Shown here: positions 13,727 through 20,851 of the stretch, piece after piece
How positions within the stretch are numbered: position 1 is the first letter of the stretch
Layout of the letters: the number at the start of each line of letters is the position of its first letter
Source of the DNA: Treponema sp. UBA3662
GTDB lineage: Bacteria > Spirochaetota > Spirochaetia > Treponematales > Treponemataceae
DNA length: 20,851 nt
Direction: 5' to 3'
Assembly (NCBI GenBank): GCA_002373205.1
Contig: DFJV01000013.1
Location: 1-20,851 of the forward strand
Position numbers and translations under genes: made by a program
The notes under the pieces: model-generated
What the model was told of the DNA's origin: nothing
Database searches by the model: none
What the model saw: the letters and a program-made list of their open reading frames with translations, nothing else

Positions 13727-14542
13727 CTAATCTTCGCACAGAACTTTTGCAGATTCAAAATTTCCACCATCATCAAAATTAACTGCAAAGACCCAAACAG
13801 TAAAAAAGTCTTCTGATTTTAAAAAGTAATCAACTTCATTATCAGCAATTCTTCCTTCCAGCTTAGGCTTTCCAAGCAAATTAAATATTTGCTGCCTGTT
13901 TGGTTTTTCTTTGTTAAGTTTTTCTATAAGCGAATCCGTCATGCAGTAGCGGTTCTTTTCTTTTAGCCACTGTTCTTGGTTGAACGGGATTTGTTTTTTT
14001 GTACACGAAAAGAAACACATGCAGCAAATGGCCAGCAAACACATTGCAAAATTTTTGGTAAAGAACTTTTTTAGAATTTGTAAAATACCCTCGGGTTTTT
14101 CATCTTTTGTTTTCTTGGCAAAGATTGTAATTCCCAACATTTCTTGGGATGCGGAAATGTTGTAAGGAGCCGCCATAAGTTCCAGGACTTTTAAATATTT
14201 ATCGCTTCCTGATTTTTCTGAAAGGGATTTTTCCTTATTCTTTATGTAATCCTTAACAACTTCAAGGGCTTCGTCATAGTCTTCTACAAGGATATACAAC
14301 TTCATTTTAAATACGGTTGTTACGGCAGTTGAAGTTCCGCCATAAATTTTATTCAGGTTTCCACCTTCAACATAAGTTGGAATTTGCATTGATGCTAAAA
14401 AGCTACGAATTAGCATGCAATCCAGCTGGGAACTTAGGTTTAAAAAATGCTGGTAGTCTTTGCCGTTTCTAACTTCTTCAAACAGCTTTTCTTCAAAAGC
14501 CGTATAATCAACAGGCTCTTCTTCGGTTGAATCGCAATCCAT
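13727..14542 (-). CDS. DUF2007 domain fused to a transmembrane/lipobox segment and a BamE-like tail
   Basis: 271 residues from ATG 14542, with GGGGAG six bases upstream; the frame opens at 14566 but that ATG lacks a ribosome site. Residues about 29-102 match DUF2007, a ferredoxin-like domain seen in putative signal-transducing proteins (LSSQLDCMLIRSFLASMQIP, then KLYILVEDYDEALEVV). Residues about 164-180 form a hydrophobic segment ending CCMCFFSC, which by itself would be a lipoprotein signal. The tail (about 192-271) has DSLIEKLNKEKPNRQQIFNL, LGKP and later VWVFAVNFDDGG, like the small BamE/SmpA lipoprotein fold. First gene of the operon. Confidence 0.75.
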   Translation of the reverse strand: MDCDSTEEEPVDYTAFEEKLFEEVRNGKDYQHFLNLSSQLDCMLIRSFLASMQIPTYVEGGNLNKIYGGTSTAVTTVFKMKLYILVEDYDEALEVVKDYIKNKEKSLSEKSGSDKYLKVLELMAAPYNISASQEMLGITIFAKKTKDEKPEGILQILKKFFTKNFAMCLLAICCMCFFSCTKKQIPFNQEQWLKEKNRYCMTDSLIEKLNKEKPNRQQIFNLLGKPKLEGRIADNEVDYFLKSEDFFTVWVFAVNFDDGGNFESAKVLCED

Positions 14543-14613
14543 TTTTAACTCCCCTTTTGCATACAATATAGCATTTACGGTATCTTGTACAGAAGCAAAT
14601 ATTTTGTAAACAG

Positions 14614-14647
14614 ATGCCGAAACAAGTTCGGCATGACAGTTTTTTTT
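14614..14647 (+). terminator. Hairpin followed by eight T, dispersed palindrome
   Basis: ATGCCGAA (14614-14621) pairs with TTCGGCAT (14627-14634) around ACAAG; T8 at 14640-14647. It has the form of a terminator, but no plus-strand gene precedes it. The palindrome core is a common dispersed element in several bacterial groups, so it may simply be a repeat. Confidence 0.5.
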
Positions 14648-14707
14648 ATTCTCCTACGAAGCCCACCATTCTCCAAAGAGAAAATGCCTCCCCCAGCCTA
14701 CCGCTTC

Positions 14708-14750
14708 CTTGCCAACAAATACCTAGCCATGGAGGGCGAGTTAGCAGCGT
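14708..14750 (+). repeat. Single copy of the 42-bp-type repeat
   Basis: CTTGCCAA, then TAGCCATGGAGGGCGAGTTA and GC, matching the units at 88-171. The centre GCC-ATGGAG-GGC (14726-14737) is a small hairpin with an ANGGAG loop. Confidence 0.75.
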
Positions 14751-14768
14751 GCGGATTTTTTTGGGTCG

Positions 14769-14907
14769 TACGCCGCCATGGAGCCCCTTTAGTACCGCGC
14801 CAGCGGTATGAGCCGAATAGGCGAAGGGCGGAACGGCGGTGACGCAAAGGGGCTGGCGGTCGAGTTAGCCAAAAAGTAAAATGGTAGAGCCGGAAAAAGC
14901 ACCGTCC
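14769..14907 (+). repeat. Dispersed repeat, copy B
   Basis: Aligns with 11066-11214. The central stem TACCGC (14793-14798)/GCGGTA (14803-14808) keeps pairing despite base changes relative to copy A. Seventy bp of unrelated sequence separate its end from the galK promoter. Confidence 0.85.
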
Positions 14908-14966
14908 AAAAAGAAAAAATCCACCAAAAACAGAAATAAATGCACCCTTTTGGCGCAAAATTCCGT

Positions 14967-14995
14967 TTGACTTTATGGGCAATCTGTCTTATCAT
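14967..14995 (+). promoter_or_regulatory. Sigma70-type promoter of galK
   Basis: TTGACT (14967-14972), 17 bp, TATCAT (14990-14995): both 5/6. The start point near 15002 gives a leader of about 40 nt with AGGAGA. No obvious operator palindrome was seen beside it. Confidence 0.7.
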
Positions 14996-15041
14996 GTAAC
15001 AAACACGTGTTGATTTAAATTGCGCTTTTACAGGAGAAATT

Positions 15042-16238
15042 ATGAATTCATTGACGGCTCAGACTTATGACGTGGCAAACCTTCGCTCCGACTTTGTAAA
15101 GACCTATGGGGGCAATGCGGATGACGTTTTGCTTTATTCATCGCCTGCAAGGATAAACATTATTGGCGAGCACATTGACTACAACGGTGGGCTTGTTTTT
15201 CCGGCGGCAATCAACCGCTACCTTTACGTTGCGCTAAGGAAACGAAAGGATTCAAAGATTGTCTACAACGACCTGCGCTTTCCGGGACGCTATGAATTCA
15301 GCACGGAAGACAATTTTGCCTTTGACAAGAAGAATGATTACGCAAACTACCTTAACGGCATTCTTTCCCAGCTAAAGGAAAAGGGCTATAAGTTTGACCG
15401 GGGCTTTGAGATTCTTATGGTAAGCAACATTCCGGCTGGGGGCGGCATTTCTTCTTCTTCTGCGCTTGAATGCGGTTTTGCTTATGCTGTTAGCGATGCC
15501 TTTGGCTTTAACATTGACCGTGTGGAGATTGCAAAGCTTGGGCAGATGAGCGAGCACAATTTTATGAATGTTAACTGCGGAATAATGGACCAGTTCATCA
15601 TTTCCGTTGGCAAGAAAAACACGGCGGTTGCACTTGACTGCAATACTCTAAAATACGAATATGCACCTCTTGAACTTGGGGACTACCGCTTTGTGGTTAT
15701 GAACACGAACAAGCAGCGTCGTCTGGCGGACAGTAAGTATAATGAAAGAAGGAGCGAATGTGAGGCGGCTCTTAAGCTCCTGCAGGACGGCGGGGTAAAA
15801 CTTTCTGCCCTTTGCGAGCTTTCTTCTGATGAATGGGAAAAGAACAAGGCTCTTGTTGGCGGCGAAACTTTGCAAAAGAGGGTAAGGCACTGCGTATCTG
15901 AAAACCAGAGGGTTAAGGATGCCGTTGCAGCGTTAAAGGACGGCAATCTTGAAAAGCTTGGAGTCCTCTTGAACCAAAGCCACGAGTCGCTTTGCAAGGA
16001 CTACGAGGTTACTGGCATAGAGCTTGACACGCTTGCCCATTGCGCTCAAAAGCAGAAGGGTTGCCTTGGGGCTAGAATGACTGGCGCTGGTTTTGGCGGA
16101 TGTGCAATTGCACTTGTTCACAAGGACTGCATTGAAGACTTTGTGGAAAATGTTCAAAAGGAATATTCTGCTGCCATAGGCTACAAGGCGGGGTTCTTTG
16201 CCTGCGAAAGTGGCGACGGTGTGCGCAAGATTGAGTAG
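15042..16238 (+). CDS. galK: Galactokinase
   Basis: Phosphorylates alpha-D-galactose with ATP, the first step of the Leloir pathway. 398 residues, the usual length. The galactokinase signature is seen at 36-50 (ARINIIGEHIDYNGG), the GHMP ATP-binding motif at 131-142 (PAGGGISSSSAL), the catalytic Asp183 in CGIMDQF, and the C-terminal GARMTGAGFGGCAIAL. AGGAGA six bases before the ATG supports the start. No galT or galE is adjacent, so the pathway genes are scattered. The gene stands alone with its own promoter and ends in a hairpin shared with the convergent gene. Confidence 0.95.
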   Translation: MNSLTAQTYDVANLRSDFVKTYGGNADDVLLYSSPARINIIGEHIDYNGGLVFPAAINRYLYVALRKRKDSKIVYNDLRFPGRYEFSTEDNFAFDKKNDYANYLNGILSQLKEKGYKFDRGFEILMVSNIPAGGGISSSSALECGFAYAVSDAFGFNIDRVEIAKLGQMSEHNFMNVNCGIMDQFIISVGKKNTAVALDCNTLKYEYAPLELGDYRFVVMNTNKQRRLADSKYNERRSECEAALKLLQDGGVKLSALCELSSDEWEKNKALVGGETLQKRVRHCVSENQRVKDAVAALKDGNLEKLGVLLNQSHESLCKDYEVTGIELDTLAHCAQKQKGCLGARMTGAGFGGCAIALVHKDCIEDFVENVQKEYSAAIGYKAGFFACESGDGVRKIE

Positions 16239-16253
16239 AAGAAGCATGGAAAG

Positions 16254-16289
16254 GCGCATGTAGGGGGAAAGGACATTCCCCTTCTGCGC
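16254..16289. terminator. Bidirectional hairpin between galK and the AAA gene
   Basis: GCGCA (16254-16258) pairs with TGCGC (16285-16289); inside, AGGGGGAA (16262-16269) pairs with 16276-16283 (one G-U) around AGGACA. There is no long U run, but the position between two stops (16238 and 16293) fits a shared terminator. Confidence 0.6.
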
Positions 16290-16292
16290 TGG

Positions 16293-17867
16293 CTAGGAAT
16301 TTACCTTCCAGCCAAGAAGCCCCTTTCCCTCGCTTGAAAAAACAAGGGCGGTCTTGAACATTTCTTTTCCGCTCACCTTGAATCTGTCCGAATATCCGTT
16401 TGCGTCAATCTGTAAAAGTCCCTCATTGGCAACATCTTCAAAAGGCCTTCCCCTGTCCATCTTTAGCTCAAAGATGAATACGGAATCTTTTGTTGCGGCA
16501 ACCACATCGCTTCTTCCCGCAACCGACTGCAGCTCGGAGACAACGCGACAGCCTGTAAGACGGAAGATTAAATGCGTTACAGACTCGTAGTAGTTCTCGC
16601 ACATGTCCTTTTTTACGATTGTTGGTAAATCAGCAATCGCCGACTGGATTACGGAAAGGGCCTTGTCTATGTTTCTTTCTTCAAGTGCGTCACGGAGATT
16701 TTCTATTGCAAGCCCCAAATCATCGTCTGGCACGGACACGAATTTGCTCAGCACCACCTCAATGAATCCCTCCTGAATTTCTTTGTTGGGGAAATCAAGG
16801 GTGTAATATCCGCTTTCTTCGTCAAAACCCTTTATCGTGAGGTAGCCGCTCTGGTAGATTACCGGGAGCATGTTCTTTGAGTCAGGGTCGTAGTTCTTGA
16901 AATGGTCTTCCTTTGCTTTCCTGCCGTTTACCAAATTTGAAAGCGAAAGGGGCTGGTTCTGCAAGGTCTTTACTAAAAAGGACGGGGTTCCGCTTTCAAA
17001 CCAGTAGGAGCCGAATTTTTTGTCCCTAAAGCATTTGAGCAAGCAGAACGGATTGTACAAGCCTTCCGAATCCGGGACAAAATGATAGCCGTCATACATC
17101 TTTGCAAGTTTTTCCTTTGCCTGCTGCACGGTCAGTTTCCGCCTTTCCGAAAGTGCTTTTATCTCCGGTTCAAAATATTTTTCAAGCTCCGTCTCCGAGA
17201 TTCCACAGATTTGGGAGTAGTCCTCGGTCATGCTTATGTCGTCAAGCTGATTTAGCCCAGAGAAAATGTTCACGTGGCTCACCTTTGTGATTCCGGTGAT
17301 GAACAAAAAGCGGATGTACTTGTCGCAGTCTTTTAGGGGGCTGTAGAAAGAGCGGAGTTCCTGCCGGTTCTTTTCTTCGTACTCAGTGTAAAGCGCATCC
17401 AGAATGGGCTTGTCGTATTCGTCAATTAAGATGACAACCTGCTTGCCAGTTTGCTCGTAGGCGGCTGTGATTAAATTGTTCAGCCTTGGGGCAGAGCGTT
17501 TGTCTTCTACTTTTATATTGTAGATTTTCTCATATTTTGAAAGGATTAAGTTTTCGGCGGATTTTAGGCATTCCAAATCAGGATAGTTGTCCGCACCAAA
17601 GCTGATTTTCAAAACAGGATATTCAGTCCACTCCTTTTCCAAATCGGCTATGGCAAGTCCAGTGAACAAATCTTTTTTGCCAAGAAAATAATATTCCATT
17701 GTGGAAAGAAGGAGGCTTTTTCCAAAGCGGCGCGGGCGGCTTAAAAAATACGGAGACTGAACTTTGGCCAGCTGGTAGATAAACGCGGTCTTATCCACAT
17801 AAATGCAGCCGTTTTCCCTGAGTTTTTCAAAATCCTGAATGCCGATGGGCAGAAATCTTTCTTTCAT
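16293..17867 (-). CDS. AAA-ATPase-like/PD-(D/E)XK nuclease family protein
   Basis: 524 residues of the widespread two-domain family (PF09820-type AAA-ATPase-like plus PF08011-type PD-(D/E)XK). The N-terminal LPIGIQDFEKLRENGCIYVDKT is its typical opening. RPRRFGKS (44-51) is a shortened Walker A and VVILIDEYD (144-152) the Walker B. At the C-terminus, GRSDVVAATKDSVFIFELKM gives the nuclease-like core D...E-x-K, followed by the usual ALEQI-type helix, here GLLQIDANGYSDRF. Both domains look intact. The biological role is unknown; such genes are often multicopy and have been proposed as defence or mobile functions. A good promoter lies seven bases before the ATG, with no Shine-Dalgarno. Confidence 0.9.
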   Translation of the reverse strand: MKERFLPIGIQDFEKLRENGCIYVDKTAFIYQLAKVQSPYFLSRPRRFGKSLLLSTMEYYFLGKKDLFTGLAIADLEKEWTEYPVLKISFGADNYPDLECLKSAENLILSKYEKIYNIKVEDKRSAPRLNNLITAAYEQTGKQVVILIDEYDKPILDALYTEYEEKNRQELRSFYSPLKDCDKYIRFLFITGITKVSHVNIFSGLNQLDDISMTEDYSQICGISETELEKYFEPEIKALSERRKLTVQQAKEKLAKMYDGYHFVPDSEGLYNPFCLLKCFRDKKFGSYWFESGTPSFLVKTLQNQPLSLSNLVNGRKAKEDHFKNYDPDSKNMLPVIYQSGYLTIKGFDEESGYYTLDFPNKEIQEGFIEVVLSKFVSVPDDDLGLAIENLRDALEERNIDKALSVIQSAIADLPTIVKKDMCENYYESVTHLIFRLTGCRVVSELQSVAGRSDVVAATKDSVFIFELKMDRGRPFEDVANEGLLQIDANGYSDRFKVSGKEMFKTALVFSSEGKGLLGWKVNS

Positions 17868-17874
17868 GAGGATT

Positions 17875-17903
17875 ATTATAGCACAGGAGGATTTTTTTTT
17901 CTA
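17875..17903 (-). promoter_or_regulatory. Promoter of the AAA/PD-(D/E)XK gene
   Basis: TAGAAA (17903-17898), 17 bp, TATAAT (17880-17875) on the minus strand. Seven bases separate the -10 box from ATG 17867, so the transcript is predicted to be leaderless. Confidence 0.6.
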
Positions 17904-18067
17904 TCGACGGATTCATAAAAAGCAGGATGACTGCACATCAAAAAGGAATGTTGCAAGGAAATCAGTCTGTTAAAACCGCTGTGCCGCGGAACAGGAAATT
18001 AAAATGCGCACATACACCAAAGTAAATACGTGCGGTATACCCCAAGGAAGATTTTTTGCCTGTTAAA

Positions 18068-18103
18068 AAGGGGGCACGGCCTAAACTTAAGCCATTCCCC
18101 CTT
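18068..18103 (-). terminator. Probable terminator of the lipoprotein operon
   Basis: On the minus strand AAGGGGG (18103-18097) pairs with CCCCCTT (18074-18068), an inner GGC/GCC pair adds stability, and U-rich sequence follows to 18065. It lies 180 bp past the lipoprotein stop because the element at 18121-18286 lies in between. Confidence 0.65.
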
Positions 18104-18120
18104 AATTTCTAAATTAATAA

Positions 18121-18286
18121 TTTCTAGGAAACCACTGATTAATAGCATCGTGTCATTGCCGGGCTCGACCCGGCAATCCATAAATATCAATAATGCAAAC
18201 AAATAGATTATCGGGTCTTTCGCAACGAAGTTTCCAGCGAGCCCGATAATGACATTGTTCTGGATTAATCAGCGTTTCCCTAAATT
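18121..18286. mobile_element. Small inverted-repeat element, MITE-like
   Basis: Imperfect terminal inverted repeats of 23 bp: TTTCTAGGAAACCACTGATT at 18121 and its counterpart ending 18286. Each end continues inward into a homologous hairpin: ATTGCCGGG (18155-18163)/CCCGGCAAT (18169-18177) on the left, and ATTATCGGG (18207-18215)/CCCGATAAT (18242-18250) on the right, read inverted. The right hairpin has an extra 20-odd bases in its loop. Two GC pairs on the left are AT pairs on the right, so pairing is kept. No protein is encoded. It may be two inverted copies of a palindromic repeat rather than a transposable unit. Confidence 0.55.
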
Positions 18287-19270
18287 CTATTCGCGGGTAT
18301 AGTCAACGGAATATGACTGGAAGGCGCATGGAATGTAGAGTGTCTTTACACCCTCAAATCCTTTTGGTGCCTGCTTGATTGTAAGAACATAGGTTCCGTT
18401 GTAAACATCAAACCCCTGCTTCTGGGCTTCTTCGTTGGGAACAAAACCTGTAAGCTCATAGGTTGCGCTAAGCTTGCCTGCCTTTGTAACAGTCTCGGAA
18501 AGAGGCTTGCCATTCTTGTCCATCTTTACAGTTATGCGGTAAAGGTCTGTTGAAAAAGTCTTTGCCTTGTCGTCAATTACGCAGTTGCCCTGGTAAGAGC
18601 CGCCCTCTGCAATCATGTTTGTCTTTGGGTCTACAACAGCAATGTTTGCTATGTAATTTGCAAGAACAAGCTGGTACTTTCCAGTCTGATCCTGTCCGCG
18701 GTACTGGTTCATTGCTATATAGCTAAGATCCTTGTTCATAACCTGCTTAAGGGTAAGAGTCTTTCCGTTCTTAGAAAAGTTGTATGTAAAGTTGTCATCG
18801 TGGTTAAAGGAAAGTGAATAAAGATCCTTAATCTGCTGCTTGGAAATTGCAAGAAGATTGTTCTGTGATGTCTTGTCTATTTTTATAGTGGCAGCCTGCT
18901 TTTTGAATTCAGCTTCTACGCTTGGGAAATAAGCGGTCATAACTTCGTCCACGTTCTTGAATTCTGCACCGCCAACATAGAGGGTTGTCATTCTTGAGCT
19001 TAAGGTCTTTGCCTTTGCATCAATTGTATATGTTGACTTTGATTCCTTTACCCACGTGTTCTTGTCTGCAACAAAGACGTAGCTTGTTATTGTCTTGTCC
19101 TTGCCAAATTCCAGTTTCTGCCCCTTGGAAGTAAATGTGCGACCTGCGAACATGTCGCTTCCAGAAGAAATTGATGTGGCAGATGACTTTCCACCGGTAC
19201 TTGCGCAAGAAACTGCCGTAATGCCTAAAACTAAAGCTGCCGCAGCTGCGGTGAGCAAACTTGTTTTCAT
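18287..19270 (-). CDS. Lipoprotein, paralogue of its upstream neighbour
   Basis: 327 residues from ATG 19270, chosen because GGAGG lies seven bases upstream; the open frame to 19306 has no such site. The signal ends ITAVSC (Cys22, lipidation site). The mature protein starts with a Ser/Gly linker and has a beta-rich body: DMFAGRTFTSKGQKLEF, then a middle region, then GFDVYNGTYVLTIKQAP near the end. The same landmarks in the same order occur in the 19312-20598 product, which points to tandem duplication. No named family is recognised; FAGRTF...LEF resembles small META/lipocalin-like segments. It is the last gene of the operon. Confidence 0.82.
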   Translation of the reverse strand: MKTSLLTAAAAALVLGITAVSCASTGGKSSATSISSGSDMFAGRTFTSKGQKLEFGKDKTITSYVFVADKNTWVKESKSTYTIDAKAKTLSSRMTTLYVGGAEFKNVDEVMTAYFPSVEAEFKKQAATIKIDKTSQNNLLAISKQQIKDLYSLSFNHDDNFTYNFSKNGKTLTLKQVMNKDLSYIAMNQYRGQDQTGKYQLVLANYIANIAVVDPKTNMIAEGGSYQGNCVIDDKAKTFSTDLYRITVKMDKNGKPLSETVTKAGKLSATYELTGFVPNEEAQKQGFDVYNGTYVLTIKQAPKGFEGVKTLYIPCAFQSYSVDYTRE

Positions 19271-19311
19271 AAAAAAACCTCCATTTATAAAACCCCATCC
19301 CGGCAAAGTGG

Positions 19312-20598
19312 TTACTTTTCGGAATCGGAATTCTGTTCTTTTTTTAACACGTACTTGTCCACGTGCAGGTATACAGGAATCTCTATCTTTTCAAGGGCAG
19401 GTGAAGCTTCCGGCATAGAGACTACCTTAAAATTATAGATGCCGTCGTAAACGCTAAAGTGCTGCTTTTGCGCAAACGTGTTCACACTCGTCTTTACAGA
19501 ATATGTGGCTTCAAAAAGTCCAGCCTCCTGCATTGACTCGTAGACTGTCTTGCCCTTGTCTTTGCTTTGGAATATGCGGAACATTCTTGCAGACACTTTA
19601 TTTTCTTGGTTGTTGAATTCACAGTTGCCTATGTAAAAGCTGTCTTCCTGGGAATCCGTATCCTGAGCACTTGCCTCTTTTGCCTCTTTTGCATCTTTTG
19701 CTTCTTTTGAACTTGACTTGTCCCCAAGGCACAGAATCTGAACGGTAAGGTTGGAAAATGCAAGCTGAATTCTGCCGCTTTTGTCCATGCCAATAAGCTG
19801 TCCCTTTGCAACCTCGGAAAGCTGTGGTTCAAGCGAAGAAGTAAGTTCAAGCTTATTGCCCTTGTCCAAGAATTTGTATGTAAAGGTAAGAAGCTTTTCA
19901 AAACGGGCGCGGGAAGAGTTGTCCAAGTTTTCCATGGCATAGCGGTTAAAGCTCTTTTTTGAAGCAGAATTAAAATTGGTTGCGCTAAGGTATTTCTTGC
20001 ACTTCTTCCTTACCTTTGGCCAGAGGTAGTGGTAAAGGTCTTTTGCAGAGCTTAGCTTTTCCCCGTCCTCATAAACGCTATCTATCCTTACGTAAAGCTT
20101 TGACTTTGCGGTGTTAAACGAATAACTTGCAGAAAATTCCTTTGACCAGCATTCATCCTGTGAACTGTAAAAAGAAGCGGTAAGTTTTTTTGCATCAACA
20201 AATTCCACCTTCAAGTTTCTGGTTGAATATGTGTTGCCTGCAAACAAATTGTTCCCGGAAGAAGGAGGCGGCTCAACATTTATTGGCGCGGGGTTGGGAA
20301 AGGTGCGCTTTGGTTCAGCGGGCTTTTTCTCTTCCGCCACTGCCACTTCTGTAGAATGTGCATCAGCAGAAGCGGATGCAGCGGAAGCAGAAGCCGATGA
20401 TGCAGAAGCATTGGACCCCGACCTTTCAGAAGCAGAAGATGCACTTGTCCCCGGAGAGTTTGCAAGTTCCGCATTGGTTACGGAAACATTCCCTCCAGAA
20501 GAATTTGCCGGATTACTTGTGCAAGAGGAGATGCAAGAAGCGATGAGAAAAGAAAATCCTAAAGCCACTACACGGATGCAGGAATTTCTGAACTTCAT
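19312..20598 (-). CDS. Lipoprotein with Ser/Ala-rich linker, paralogue of downstream gene
   Basis: 428 residues from ATG 20598. This start lies one base after the stop of the upstream enzyme (TAG-G-ATG), which suggests coupled translation; a start at 20619 would overlap and weaken the signal peptide. The signal ends LIASC (Cys22), with a second Cys at 26. Residues about 27-105 are low-complexity Ser/Ala/Asn then Pro/Glu, a long surface spacer. The body, from NLFAGNTYSTRNLKVEF to FSVYDGIYNFKVVSMP, parallels the downstream lipoprotein. A Lys/Glu/Ala insertion (KEAKDAKEAKEASAQ) absent from the paralogue interrupts it. Function unknown. Confidence 0.82.
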   Translation of the reverse strand: MKFRNSCIRVVALGFSFLIASCISSCTSNPANSSGGNVSVTNAELANSPGTSASSASERSGSNASASSASASAASASADAHSTEVAVAEEKKPAEPKRTFPNPAPINVEPPPSSGNNLFAGNTYSTRNLKVEFVDAKKLTASFYSSQDECWSKEFSASYSFNTAKSKLYVRIDSVYEDGEKLSSAKDLYHYLWPKVRKKCKKYLSATNFNSASKKSFNRYAMENLDNSSRARFEKLLTFTYKFLDKGNKLELTSSLEPQLSEVAKGQLIGMDKSGRIQLAFSNLTVQILCLGDKSSSKEAKDAKEAKEASAQDTDSQEDSFYIGNCEFNNQENKVSARMFRIFQSKDKGKTVYESMQEAGLFEATYSVKTSVNTFAQKQHFSVYDGIYNFKVVSMPEASPALEKIEIPVYLHVDKYVLKKEQNSDSEK

Positions 20599-20599
20599 C

Positions 20600-20851
20600 C
20601 TAATCCCTAAGCGCGTCAATGTTTGCAGAACCGGCCTTTACGAATGGCAAAACGTTTTCTTCCATATTAATGTTAAGCAAAACAAGGTGAGGCCCCTTTG
20701 CAAAAGCCTTTTTGAACCACTGCTTGTCTTCGTTGGCATTGATTGCATCTATTCCAAAACCGCAGGCAAGCTGCAAGAAGTCTGGAACAAAACCAAACTC
20801 CGATGCGCTAAAGTTGTCGTTAAAGAGGAAGTGCTGCTGCTGCCTTACCAT
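20600..20851 (-). CDS. C-terminal end of a thiamine-diphosphate enzyme, acetolactate synthase-like (partial)
   Basis: Only the last 83 codons are in the window; the gene runs off the right edge. The end of the TPP-binding domain is recognisable: VRQQQHFLFNDNFSASEFGF, then PDFLQLACGFGIDAI and the C-terminal GPHLVLLNINMEENVLPFV, the pattern of acetolactate synthase large subunits (VRQWQ..., PDF..LA.AFG, ...P.ENV.P.V). Acetolactate synthase joins two pyruvates, or pyruvate with 2-oxobutyrate, at the start of branched-chain amino acid synthesis. Related TPP enzymes share this end, so the exact substrate is not settled. A lipoprotein gene follows after one base. Confidence 0.75.
   Translation of the reverse strand: MVRQQQHFLFNDNFSASEFGFVPDFLQLACGFGIDAINANEDKQWFKKAFAKGPHLVLLNINMEENVLPFVKAGSANIDALRD

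Larger units (their letters stand above)
14543..15041. other. Repeat-filled gap between the divergent operon and galK
   Basis: No gene is supported; the open frames on both strands run through repeat copies. Contents in order: a hairpin with T8 (14614-14647), a single copy of the 42-bp-type repeat (14708-14750), dispersed repeat copy B (14769-14907), and the galK promoter (14967-14995). Confidence 0.65.
17904..18286. other. Gap with terminator and inverted-repeat element
   Basis: The first part (to about 18060) shows nothing recognisable; an open frame of 32 codons from 17927 lacks a ribosome site. It is followed by the probable terminator at 18068-18103 and the inverted-repeat element at 18121-18286. 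Confidence 0.6.

Noticed and set aside
14585..14982. Open frames on both strands between the operon and galK
   Set aside because: They read through dispersed repeats and hairpins, have no ribosome sites, and look like translated repeats.
16293..17867. Insertion sequence transposase
   Set aside because: The motifs are those of the AAA-ATPase-like/PD-(D/E)XK family, there are no terminal inverted repeats, and the gene has its own promoter and shared terminator.

Overview
The window looks like a chromosomal stretch of a spirochaete, most likely Treponema. The grounds are many small secreted proteins and lipoproteins with loose lipoboxes, two adjacent paralogous lipoproteins, a LysM/helical-repeat envelope pair, an AAA-ATPase/PD-(D/E)XK protein of a type that proliferates in host-associated anaerobes, and gaps packed with palindromic dispersed repeats. 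The genus is inferred from this overall character, not from a marker gene.

Layout. 1-2900: on the minus strand, a cytidylate-kinase-like protein with a BON-like tail, then pgsA (phosphatidylglycerophosphate synthase) followed 5 bp later by a lipoprotein. 2823-3221: a palindrome-rich gap. 3222-6172: a plus-strand Nudix hydrolase converging on two minus-strand secreted proteins, then a gap with three abutting hairpins and a strong terminator. 6173-8493: a two-gene envelope operon on the minus strand, a repeat-bearing Thr-rich lipoprotein coupled by ATGA to a LysM protein. 8770-12253: plus-strand genes for a PC4/YdbC-like ssDNA-binding protein, a lipoprotein, a secreted SH3 protein and pyrF. 12367-14542: a three-gene minus-strand operon (DUF2007-TM-lipoprotein fusion, leucine-rich-repeat-like protein, membrane protein). 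15042-17867: galK on plus, converging on the AAA/PD-(D/E)XK gene on minus. 18287-20851: on minus, the 3' end of a thiamine-diphosphate enzyme of the acetolactate synthase type, followed by the two paralogous lipoproteins.

The housekeeping genes (pgsA, pyrF, galK, Nudix, the TPP enzyme) cover phospholipid, pyrimidine, galactose and nucleotide-sugar or branched-chain metabolism. Most of the rest is envelope material of unknown function.

The most unusual signals are between genes. (1) Two arrays have an exact 19-bp period, a short conserved core and variable remainder. One fills the gap between the kinase-like gene and the pgsA promoter. The other starts inside the pyrF stop codon and copies the 3' end of pyrF five periods later. 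(2) Hairpins with unrelated stems share a tip of the form C[ANGGAR]G, which is the CsrA/RsmE recognition loop. (3) Four genes have a sigma70-type -10 box 6-8 nt before the start codon and little or no Shine-Dalgarno sequence, as expected of leaderless mRNAs. (4) Dispersed repeats show compensatory stem changes, and a 166-bp inverted-repeat element separates a lipoprotein gene from its likely terminator.
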